Shown: one piece after another, positions 7,262 to 13,862 of the stretch
How positions within the stretch are numbered: position 1 is the stretch's first letter
Layout: every line of letters starts with the position of its first letter
DNA from: Ignavibacteriaceae bacterium
Lineage (GTDB): Bacteria; Bacteroidota; Ignavibacteria; Ignavibacteriales; Ignavibacteriaceae
DNA length: 14,616 nucleotides
NCBI GenBank assembly: GCA_025449775.1
Contig: JANWIS010000058.1
Location: forward strand, 1 to 14,616
Reading direction: 5' to 3'
The notes under the pieces: generated by a model
Database searches by the model: none
Told to the model about the DNA's origin: nothing
What the model saw: the letters and a program-made list of their open reading frames with translations, nothing else
Position numbers and translations under genes: made by a program

Positions 7262-9859
7262 TTAAAATTTGATTTGAGTTGGTAACTGTGTGTTTTTCTT
7301 TTTTCTCAAACTAATCTTGCGAAGACCTTTTCCGGAAGATTTACCGTTCTCTCCATATGAATAACCATAACCGTATCCGTACCTATGTTTATAGTAGTAG
7401 GATTTTTCGATCTCAGCAGCATTTGCTATCAGTCCTCTTATTTTGATTTTTGCATCTGCTAAATCCTGTAAACCACCATTTACATTTTCTTTTAAGGACA
7501 GATCAGGTCGTGCCACCAAAATAGCATCTCGAAAATATTTACCCAAAATTAATGTGTCCACAACTTTAGTTACAGGGGCAGTATCTATAATAACATAATC
7601 ATAGGCTGAAATATCGATGATGTTAAGTAAGTGTTCCATTTTTTCTGAATTTAAAAGATTGCTTGAATCTAAAGTCATACCACCCGTGGGGAGAATATCG
7701 ATCATTTTAGAAACTCTCGTATGTAATTTTGGGTGTGTTCCTTTTGATAGATAATCAATCAATCCATCTTTCTCATTTACCACATCGAATATTCTTGACA
7801 GACCCGCTTTTCTAAGATCGCAATCAATTACCAATATTCGTTTTGAATTCTGTGCAAAGGATATTGCCAGGTTACTAACAATTGTAGATTTGCCAGTATT
7901 TTCTTCACAGCTTGTAACCATAAAGATCTTCTTTTTATCATAAAATTGTAAATCAATTTTTGTGCGTAAGAGATTATAAGTTTCTCTAAATCCACTTTGC
8001 TCATCAATCAGGCTTACGAATTTCTCTTTAGCATCACTGGCTTTGGAAATTTTATTTCTTAATGCTCTTGTATATCTTGGAATAATACTCAATATCGGAA
8101 TTTGAAAGTCAGCCTCTAATTCATCCAGATTGACCAGTTTGCTGTTCTTCAGCTCAACGATGAAAATTATTAATACTCCTGCAAATGAGCCAAGCACTAT
8201 CGCAATCAGGAAGCTGAACATTTTATGAGATGGAGCCGGGACTAGTGATTCTCTTGCAGGATCTATAACAATAATATCCTGAAGTTTTGAGAGTTCGGCC
8301 ATTCGCATCTCTTCTCTTTTATCCAGCAGAAGTGTGAACATCTTTTCGTAAACATCTTTTTCCCTGAGCAGCTGAGCAAATTTATTTTCCTGATCTGGTA
8401 ACCGTTCCAATCTCCCCTCATACTTTGACATCATTCCAACAATGTCATTTCTTTTTTTCTCCAAAGTATTGATAAGGATCTGATAAGCAGTGAGAGTATT
8501 CTGATTGTAAGAAGATAACTTTTGTTTTGCTAATTTTATCTGTTCATCAAGAGCAATAACATCTGGATGATTTTCAGTTCTTTTTTGAAGCAGATCCAGT
8601 CTTTCTAATTCAAGGTCAGCTACTTGACTTAATAAGGAAGTAAAAGGATCACCGTACGAACCTGAACCATCAGAAGTCAGAAAATTCTGATCGAAGTATC
8701 CGCTGATCTCCATTTGCTTCTTCATATCTTCTAGCTTATTCTTATACTCGTTCAGCTTGAGTTCTGTACTCATTTTCTCTGCTTCCAGTGTACTAAGAAA
8801 CTGTACGACTTCACGACTGCTTGCATCGATTGTAATAATCTGACTGTTTGATTTAAAACTACTCAGATTGTCTTCAGCACCCCGAAGTTTTGATTGCATA
8901 TCATGAAGCTGCTCATCAACAAAGTTAAATGAATACCGGATAGTTTGTTTCTGCTGATCAATCCTTGACTCACGAAACTTATCAACAACACTATTTGCAA
9001 GTGCCATAGAAGTATATGCTGAAGGAGACTTTACTGATACAGTGAACAGAGTAGTTTTACCTGTTTTCCCAACTGATATTTGAGCACTAAGTCCGGCAAT
9101 TGCATCATTAAAACTATTGAATGTAAAATAGAATTTACTTCCAACCGGAACTTCAGCCCAATTCAATTCTATCTTTGCAGCCGGTGCATCAAAAATTAAT
9201 TGCTTTGTATTGCCATCATAAATGGAAGGTGTTGAACTCTCAATTAAAAATTCATCTGAAAAATTATTTTCAGATGCAGTATCCAAATCTGCTATTTCTG
9301 CTTTTTGTATCAGCTTTTCTGAAACTCCATCGTAAATACCAAAACTATTTTCATCATCTCTCTTTATAAAATAACTTGATGACCTGTCATAATCATACAA
9401 ACTGACTGAAACAAATTCAGGCAGTTGAAAGGGTAACTGGGTCAAATGGAATTTAGGATTGGTAAAATCCAAAGCTGGTTTATTTAATGTGAGTGTATTA
9501 CCTTTTGGTGATTCTAATTTATCATAACGAATAAATAAATTTAAATCCTGAACAACTTTGCCGAGAACTTCAACAGTTTTTACCAACTCAATTTCAGTTT
9601 CAACTTCATCCTGAGTTTGCATTTTAACGATTTCCATAAAATCGCCGTTGAAATTACTTCTTTCACCCATTTCTTTTTTCAGAATAACAGTTGACTCATA
9701 AATCGGAATTGTTTTAAGAGTATTGATGTATGCAATAGTTAAGGTTACTGCTACACTAATAAATATTATCCACTTCCTTTTATAAAGTATATGAATAATT
9801 TCCAGGAGTGATTTCTCTTTCCCGTTTTGATTTGAATTATTTCTTGATTGCCTTACCAT
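7262..9859 (-). CDS. Polysaccharide co-polymerase fused to BY-type tyrosine kinase (Wzz/CpsCD, Wzc-like)
   Basis: An 865-residue inner-membrane protein controlling chain length and export of a polysaccharide. A Wzz domain follows the N-terminus, with membrane helix 1 at ~30-46. A long periplasmic region with coiled-coil character (~300-540) follows, then helix 2 at ~547-570, preceded by the PAPSHK segment typical of the family. The cytoplasmic kinase has Walker A as SCEENTGKST (~651-660), Walker A' as LVIDCDLRK (~675-683) and Walker B as YDYVIIDTAP (~757). The tail has eight tyrosines in residues 821-835 (7355-7399), the usual autophosphorylation cluster, then a basic end (RKISLRKKK). The Walker A lacks the PGEGK common in this family, but the GKST core is kept. 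The length fits one-piece Wzc/GumC-like proteins. ATG 9859 lies 29 bases after the Wza-type gene, so the two are probably co-transcribed; its ribosome site (AAGAGAA) is weak. The family call is firm; the polymer is unknown. Confidence 0.95.
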   Translation of the reverse strand: MVRQSRNNSNQNGKEKSLLEIIHILYKRKWIIFISVAVTLTIAYINTLKTIPIYESTVILKKEMGERSNFNGDFMEIVKMQTQDEVETEIELVKTVEVLGKVVQDLNLFIRYDKLESPKGNTLTLNKPALDFTNPKFHLTQLPFQLPEFVSVSLYDYDRSSSYFIKRDDENSFGIYDGVSEKLIQKAEIADLDTASENNFSDEFLIESSTPSIYDGNTKQLIFDAPAAKIELNWAEVPVGSKFYFTFNSFNDAIAGLSAQISVGKTGKTTLFTVSVKSPSAYTSMALANSVVDKFRESRIDQQKQTIRYSFNFVDEQLHDMQSKLRGAEDNLSSFKSNSQIITIDASSREVVQFLSTLEAEKMSTELKLNEYKNKLEDMKKQMEISGYFDQNFLTSDGSGSYGDPFTSLLSQVADLELERLDLLQKRTENHPDVIALDEQIKLAKQKLSSYNQNTLTAYQILINTLEKKRNDIVGMMSKYEGRLERLPDQENKFAQLLREKDVYEKMFTLLLDKREEMRMAELSKLQDIIVIDPARESLVPAPSHKMFSFLIAIVLGSFAGVLIIFIVELKNSKLVNLDELEADFQIPILSIIPRYTRALRNKISKASDAKEKFVSLIDEQSGFRETYNLLRTKIDLQFYDKKKIFMVTSCEENTGKSTIVSNLAISFAQNSKRILVIDCDLRKAGLSRIFDVVNEKDGLIDYLSKGTHPKLHTRVSKMIDILPTGGMTLDSSNLLNSEKMEHLLNIIDISAYDYVIIDTAPVTKVVDTLILGKYFRDAILVARPDLSLKENVNGGLQDLADAKIKIRGLIANAAEIEKSYYYKHRYGYGYGYSYGENGKSSGKGLRKISLRKKKNTQLPTQIKF

Positions 9860-9888
9860 TTGGTTCTCTTATTTCTCTCAATAATTTT

Positions 9889-10497
9889 TTAGTTTGCTAA
9901 AAATATCGCTATTACTGTGACCATTGTAGCAATAGCTGTAAAGATCCATGTAAATCTTCCGGTGTCTGCCCAAAATGATCTCGGAACATATATCTGGTCA
10001 CCGGATTGAAGTCCAAAATCTTCTGCAGTTTCGCCTTCGTGCATAATTGTTTCAACATCAAGTAAAATTTCTTCTTCACTTCTTAGTATCGTAATACTTT
10101 CAAGATCTGCACTTCCTGTAACTCCGCCAGCTAAAGCAAGAATACTTGTGAAACGCTCTTCCTCGGTTACATAATAGTAACCCGGTTTATAAACTTCACC
10201 AAGAATATTAATTCTGAACAACGAAAGTATCGTCAATTCCGGTTTCCTGTATAACGAATCATACTTAGCAAAAATCTCATCTCTTATTACAGGAAATTGC
10301 TTATTTGTAGTACTGATTATCCCAATAAACGGCAATTGTAATCTTCCATCAGGCTGAATAAAATAATCGCCGGAAATTTCGTCAGTAATATCCATAAAAG
10401 TTAATCTTACACCATCACCAGGAATTAATTGTTGAGCGGATAATTGGTATGTATTATAGACAATTGTTAAAAGTAAAATCCGGAGTATATATCTCAT
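9889..10497 (-). CDS. Short Wza-type polysaccharide export protein (PES + SLBB domains)
   Basis: A 202-residue exported protein. The N-terminus (MRYILRILLLTIVYNTYQLSAQQ) is a signal peptide with likely cleavage after LSA. There is no lipobox cysteine, unlike enteric Wza. The polysaccharide-export domain follows (LIPGDGVRLTF to YFIQPDGRLQLPFIGII), then one SLBB domain (INILGEVYKPGYYYV to AGGVTGSADLESITILR). A hydrophobic C-terminal helix (FTWIFTAIATMVTVIAIFLA) is followed by a single Asn. E. coli Wza has about 380 residues, so this is a compact form with fewer periplasmic domains. In Wza the C-terminal helix builds the outer-membrane pore; the terminal helix here may do the same or only anchor the protein. 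It is first of a two-gene minus-strand unit with the Wzz/kinase gene. The start context is AT-rich without a Shine-Dalgarno sequence, as is common in Bacteroidota-like genomes. The domain call is good; the pore role is inferred from the family. Confidence 0.92.
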   Translation of the reverse strand: MRYILRILLLTIVYNTYQLSAQQLIPGDGVRLTFMDITDEISGDYFIQPDGRLQLPFIGIISTTNKQFPVIRDEIFAKYDSLYRKPELTILSLFRINILGEVYKPGYYYVTEEERFTSILALAGGVTGSADLESITILRSEEEILLDVETIMHEGETAEDFGLQSGDQIYVPRSFWADTGRFTWIFTAIATMVTVIAIFLAN

Positions 10498-10740
10498 TTA
10501 TAAAATTAGTTTTGGGGTTTACGACACAACTTTAAACTTAAACAGCGATCCAATAAATATCATTAAATATCGAAACATACAATTACAATAAAATCGGTTA
10601 TTTGTTATATTAAACACATTCACACCGGAATGACAACATTTATGCCAGCGAAGATCATATTTTTATAAAATGAAATGAATTATTGAGCCTAATAAATACT
10701 AAAATGAGAATATTTGATTTATTTGATGCAAAATAAGATG

Positions 10741-10770
10741 AAGCTCAGTTAATTTCTGAAAGAGCTTTTT
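10741..10770 (+). other. Hairpin with short T-run in the divergent intergenic region
   Basis: AAGCTC (10741-10746) and GAGCTT (10762-10767) form a perfect 6-bp stem around a 15-base loop. CAG and CTG inside can add pairs if the AAAG is bulged. On the plus strand T's continue to 10770 and the sequence runs into TTTCTC. It looks like a weak intrinsic terminator, but no gene precedes it on that strand. Attenuation of a leader transcript or chance are alternatives. Confidence 0.3.
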
Positions 10771-10875
10771 CTCACTATTTGGCTTAAAAACAAATCAATT
10801 TTCTTTCGGTTTTTCCGATTAAACTCAAACAAAAAAATAACATAAAGATTATGACTGACCTGATAACTCGATTTG

Positions 10876-10894
10876 TATACTTATTGTATATTTG
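10876..10894 (+). promoter_or_regulatory. Promoter candidate for the aminotransferase gene
   Basis: TATATTTG (10887-10894) matches exactly the TAnnTTTG -7 element described for the primary sigma factor of Bacteroidota, 48 bases before the ATG. The expected TTTG about 19-21 bases further upstream is missing: the nearest TTTG (10872-10875) is only 11 bases away. Read as a sigma-70 promoter, TATACT (10876-10881) is the other candidate -10, with a poor -35. The base match is seen; activity is inferred. Confidence 0.4.
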
Positions 10895-10930
10895 TCGTCC
10901 TAAAAAGTTATTTAATATCTGATTTATCAT

Positions 10931-10934
10931 GGAG
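10931..10934 (+). promoter_or_regulatory. Ribosome binding site of the aminotransferase gene
   Basis: GGAG lies 8 bases before ATG 10943 (CATGGAGAATTTAAAATG). The resulting N-terminus, MEVPFLDLKIQY, is the typical start of this aminotransferase family, so start and site support each other. Confidence 0.7.
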
Positions 10935-10942
10935 AATTTAAA

Positions 10943-12079
10943 ATGGAAGTTCCTTTTTTAGATCTAAAAATTCAATACAAATCAATTAAACAGGAAGTTG
11001 ATTCAGCTATTCAACAAGTGTTGGATAATACGGCTTTTATTTTAGGACCTGCAGTTGCTGATTTTGAAAAAGAATTTGCAAAAGCACACCAGGTAAAACA
11101 TTGTCTTGGTACAAGCTCTGGTACTGATGCAAATCATCTTGCACTTTGGGGCTTGGGAATTGGAGCAGGTGATGAAGTGATTATTCCAGCAAATACTTTT
11201 ATTGCTACAGCCTGGGGAGCTACTTTATGCGGTGCAGAAATTAAACTGGTTGATTGCCATAATGAAAGTTATAATATAAATCCGGAAAAAATCAGCGGAG
11301 CGATTAATAAAAATACTAAAGCAGTAGTTGCCGTTCATCTTTATGGCCAACCGGCAGATATGGATGCATTAAAAAAGGTTTCTGCTGGACACAATATTCA
11401 TTTAGTTGAAGATGCAGCCCAGGCTCATCTTGCTGAATATAAAGGAAAAAAAATTGGCGGACTTTCAGAGATATGTTCATTCAGTTATTATCCCGGAAAA
11501 AACCTTGGTGCATTTGGAGAAGGTGGTGCAGTAACAACCGACAATGATGTGATCGCTGAAAAGATTAAAAAAATACGTGAGCATGGTCAGTCGAAAAAAT
11601 ATCATCATGAAATTTATGGTCATAATTACAGGATGGAAGGAATTCAAGGGGCAGTATTGGGTGTTAAACTAAAACACTTAAATAAATGGACGGATGCAAG
11701 AAGAAAGGTCGCTGCTAAATACAGGGAGTTACTTGGAAATCTTGAGCAAATCTCATTGCCCAAAGAAATGCCCGCACACAAACATGTTTATCATCTTTAT
11801 GTGATTAGAGTAAATGCCGGTAATAGACAAAAGAATCAACAAACGCGAGATGAGTTACAAACATTTCTTCAGGAAAATAAAATATCAACAGGGTTACACT
11901 ACCCGATTCCTCTGCATATGCAGAATTGCTTTAAACATCTTGGTTATAAACCTGGAGATTTTCCAGTGACTGAAGTTCTTGCAGAGAGCGGATTATCTCT
12001 TCCAATGTTTCCTGAACTTAGAGAAGATCAAATTGAGTACGTAGCTGATAAGATAAAAACATTCTTTAAGAGCAAATAA
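10943..12079 (+). CDS. DegT/DnrJ/EryC1/StrS sugar aminotransferase
   Basis: A PLP-dependent aminotransferase (378 residues, full length) that converts a keto group on a nucleotide-activated sugar to an amine, usually with glutamate as donor. The N-terminus EVPFLDLKIQYKSIK is diagnostic. SSGTDANHLAL (~58-68) fits the cofactor phosphate-binding loop, VEDAAQAH with D157 contacts the pyridine ring, and FSYYPGKNLGAFGEGGAV carries the Schiff-base lysine K186. The closest families I know are WbpE/GnnB-type (3-amino on UDP-hexoses) and FdtB/QdtB-type (3-amino on dTDP-6-deoxyhexoses); the sequence alone does not separate them. A Gfo/Idh dehydrogenase encoded about 1.8 kb downstream could supply the 3-keto substrate, as in GnnA/GnnB. 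It has its own ribosome site and probably its own promoter, and is divergent from the export gene. The next gene on this strand is 303 bases away, so co-transcription is uncertain. The family is certain; the exact sugar is unknown. Confidence 0.95.
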   Translation: MEVPFLDLKIQYKSIKQEVDSAIQQVLDNTAFILGPAVADFEKEFAKAHQVKHCLGTSSGTDANHLALWGLGIGAGDEVIIPANTFIATAWGATLCGAEIKLVDCHNESYNINPEKISGAINKNTKAVVAVHLYGQPADMDALKKVSAGHNIHLVEDAAQAHLAEYKGKKIGGLSEICSFSYYPGKNLGAFGEGGAVTTDNDVIAEKIKKIREHGQSKKYHHEIYGHNYRMEGIQGAVLGVKLKHLNKWTDARRKVAAKYRELLGNLEQISLPKEMPAHKHVYHLYVIRVNAGNRQKNQQTRDELQTFLQENKISTGLHYPIPLHMQNCFKHLGYKPGDFPVTEVLAESGLSLPMFPELREDQIEYVADKIKTFFKSK

Positions 12080-12382
12080 TTTTAAAGTAGTCGTTCTTTC
12101 TTCATAAAAACTCTGTCCCGCGAAAATAATTTCAGCTGATGGAAGCTGTACTTCGGATAATCTCTATAACCCTTTTAAGTTATTAGGTTTTGTCTCATTA
12201 TTCTGTCACTTCTATAGTTAGGTTCTCATTTTGGAACTTGAGTTGAGTAAGAAAATTTTTTTTGGTTCAAAAAAATAAATAAAATGATTTCGTATATGGC
12301 ATAGTTTTAGTCTTGAGTTGAATTACTTAAACGTATTTTCAGCATAAACCGTACTCTTAGAGGGCATAACAACTTTCACTTT
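12080..12382. other. Non-coding gap between aminotransferase and sugar-phosphate transferase genes
   Basis: The 303 bases have no supported gene. They contain a short dyad CAGCT/AGCTG (12133-12148) without a T-run, so it is not a convincing terminator. A 10-base direct repeat CTTGAGTTGA occurs at 12237-12246 and 12312-12321, 75 bases apart. The second copy is followed 18 bases after its TTG by TATTTTCA, an imperfect TAnnTTTG, so a weak promoter for the transferase gene could begin there. No clear Shine-Dalgarno sequence precedes ATG 12383; AGAGGG is about 20 bases upstream, too far to serve. Confidence 0.5.
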
Positions 12383-13819
12383 ATGAAAAAATTACCATCT
12401 TACAAATACCTTTATGGTATTGTTGATCTCTTTACAATGTTTATCAGCTTCACTGTTGCAGCTTATCTTTTAAGAAAAGATGGCGGGCTGAGCTTTTTCA
12501 TGTTTATAAGCAATCATCCCCTGATTGTATTTGTATTCTTTTTACTTTCACTCGTGTTCATTGCTGTATTTCAATACAATGGTTTATATAAAATCAACAT
12601 TATTATAACCAGGGCCGCACACCTTGCCCATCTTATAAAGACTATATATTACGGAGCCCTGAACATCGTTCTTGTTTCTTTATTACTGGAAACATCCAAT
12701 GCACTTGATTCTAGATTCCTGGTTTTTGTTTTCGTACTTATAGTTTTACCATTACTGTATATACTCAGAATAGAAGCTTTAAGATTTTTGTTCCTCGAAT
12801 TCAGTCATACAAGTTTCAAAAGAAATGTTATTATTATCGGTGATGGGAAATCAGGTAAATTACTTGCAACAAAATTAATGTATGAAAACCCTATTGGATT
12901 AAATATAGTTGGCTTTATAAATACACATAATGATAAGCCAATTAATTCTGAAGTAGTCATTGGCAAAAAAGTTTTGGGAAATATTAACCAGATAGAAGAA
13001 ATAGTTCGAGAGCATGACGTTGATGAAATAATAGTAAATGATGATAATGAAGATATTGAAATAACACTTGATCTTATTGATCGTTGTAAAACTCTGAAAT
13101 CGAATGTGAAGGTCACTTCTGAATTATTCGATATTGTTGCACGAAGAATGAATACAGAAAAATATATTGATGTCCCTGTAATTGATGTATCAACTCATTA
13201 TAACAATTCATTTACAATGGCGATGAAAAGATCGATCGATATTAGCTTTTCAATTATTGCATTGATTTTGTTATCACCTTTTCTTCTTTTTATTGCATTA
13301 TTCATAAAAATATCATCACCGGGCAATATATTATTCACTCAGACACGTATCGGAAAGTATGGTAAAGAATTCAAGTTTTATAAGTTCAGATCTATGCAGA
13401 TAACTGATGAATCAGATGAAGAGCGTGTAGAACAGATGATTAATTTTATGAAAGATGAGTCTTTAAAAACAAAAATAATTAATGATAAACGTGTAACCTG
13501 GATAGGTAAATTAATAAGGAAAACTTCCCTTGATGAATTACCTCAACTCTTTAATGTGATCAAGGGAGATATGAGTCTTGTTGGTCCTCGTCCCTGTCTG
13601 CCCTATGAATACGAAAATTACGATGAATGGCAGAAAAGAAGAGTCAATATTATTCCCGGATGCACTGGAGTTTGGCAGGTTTGGGGCAGAAGTTCAGTTT
13701 CTTTTAAGGAAAGTGTTGTTCTCGATTTATATTATATGAATAATATGTCTCCGTGGTTCGATCTTCAGTTGATTTTTCAAACAATTCCAGCGATATTAAC
13801 TGCCAGGGGAGCGAAGTAA
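12383..13819 (+). CDS. Polyprenyl glycosylphosphotransferase (WbaP/WcaJ-type initiating transferase)
   Basis: A 478-residue inner-membrane enzyme that moves a sugar-1-phosphate from a nucleotide sugar to undecaprenyl phosphate, the first step of a polysaccharide repeat unit. Four N-terminal helices (~9-30, 45-65, 88-105, 113-130) precede a Rossmann-like domain (RNVIIIGDGKSGKLLA, ~147 on). A fifth hydrophobic segment (IDISFSIIALILLSPFLLFI, ~285-305) leads into the catalytic bacterial sugar transferase domain. That domain shows RIGKYGKEFKFYKFRSM, KTSLDELPQLFNVIKGDMSLVGPRP in two parts (KTSLDELPQ with the catalytic pair D384/E385, and GDMSLVGPRP), and PGCTGVWQVWGRS. The length and order are those of full-size WbaP/WcaJ/EpsE proteins. 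Donor preference (Glc-1-P, Gal-1-P or other) cannot be read. The next gene follows after 43 bases, so the two are likely co-transcribed. ATG 12383 is chosen because MKKLPSYKYLYGIVDLF begins just before helix 1; it has no clear ribosome site. Confidence 0.95.
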   Translation: MKKLPSYKYLYGIVDLFTMFISFTVAAYLLRKDGGLSFFMFISNHPLIVFVFFLLSLVFIAVFQYNGLYKINIIITRAAHLAHLIKTIYYGALNIVLVSLLLETSNALDSRFLVFVFVLIVLPLLYILRIEALRFLFLEFSHTSFKRNVIIIGDGKSGKLLATKLMYENPIGLNIVGFINTHNDKPINSEVVIGKKVLGNINQIEEIVREHDVDEIIVNDDNEDIEITLDLIDRCKTLKSNVKVTSELFDIVARRMNTEKYIDVPVIDVSTHYNNSFTMAMKRSIDISFSIIALILLSPFLLFIALFIKISSPGNILFTQTRIGKYGKEFKFYKFRSMQITDESDEERVEQMINFMKDESLKTKIINDKRVTWIGKLIRKTSLDELPQLFNVIKGDMSLVGPRPCLPYEYENYDEWQKRRVNIIPGCTGVWQVWGRSSVSFKESVVLDLYYMNNMSPWFDLQLIFQTIPAILTARGAK

Positions 13820-13850
13820 TCTACAATTTTCAAAATAGATTTATATTTCT

Positions 13851-13855
13851 GGAGG
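13851..13855 (+). promoter_or_regulatory. Strong ribosome binding site of the Gfo/Idh/MocA gene
   Basis: GGAGG stands 7 bases before ATG 13863 (TCTGGAGGCAGTAATATG). It is the strongest Shine-Dalgarno sequence in the window and fixes the start; MKVGVIGLGYWG then opens directly with the nucleotide-binding strand. Confidence 0.8.
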
Positions 13856-13862
13856 CAGTAAT

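Larger units (their letters stand above)
10498..10942. other. Divergent intergenic region of the polysaccharide locus
   Basis: These 445 AT-rich bases separate the Wza-type gene (leftward) from the aminotransferase gene (rightward), so promoters for both should lie here. Stops occur in every frame and no RNA gene is recognised. The right end holds a promoter-like TATATTTG and a GGAG ribosome site for the aminotransferase, and the middle holds a hairpin at 10741-10767; these are listed separately. For the leftward gene the nearest match to TAnnTTTG is TATGTTTC on the minus strand (10572-10579), with one mismatch and no clear upstream element. Confidence 0.6.

Noticed and set aside
7248..7285. 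GAGGAG followed by a nine-codon plus-strand frame (MKLKFDLSW) overlapping the end of the Wzz/kinase gene
   Set aside because: The purine run is only two bases from the ATG, too close for a normal ribosome site, and the peptide overlaps the opposite gene's stop; most likely chance.
9175..9369. Plus-strand reading frame of 64 residues
   Set aside because: Antisense to the periplasmic part of the Wzz/kinase gene, with no independent support.
12805..13116. Minus-strand reading frame of 103 residues
   Set aside because: Antisense to the Rossmann-like domain of the glycosylphosphotransferase; low-complexity Ser/Ile/Thr content typical of a shadow frame.
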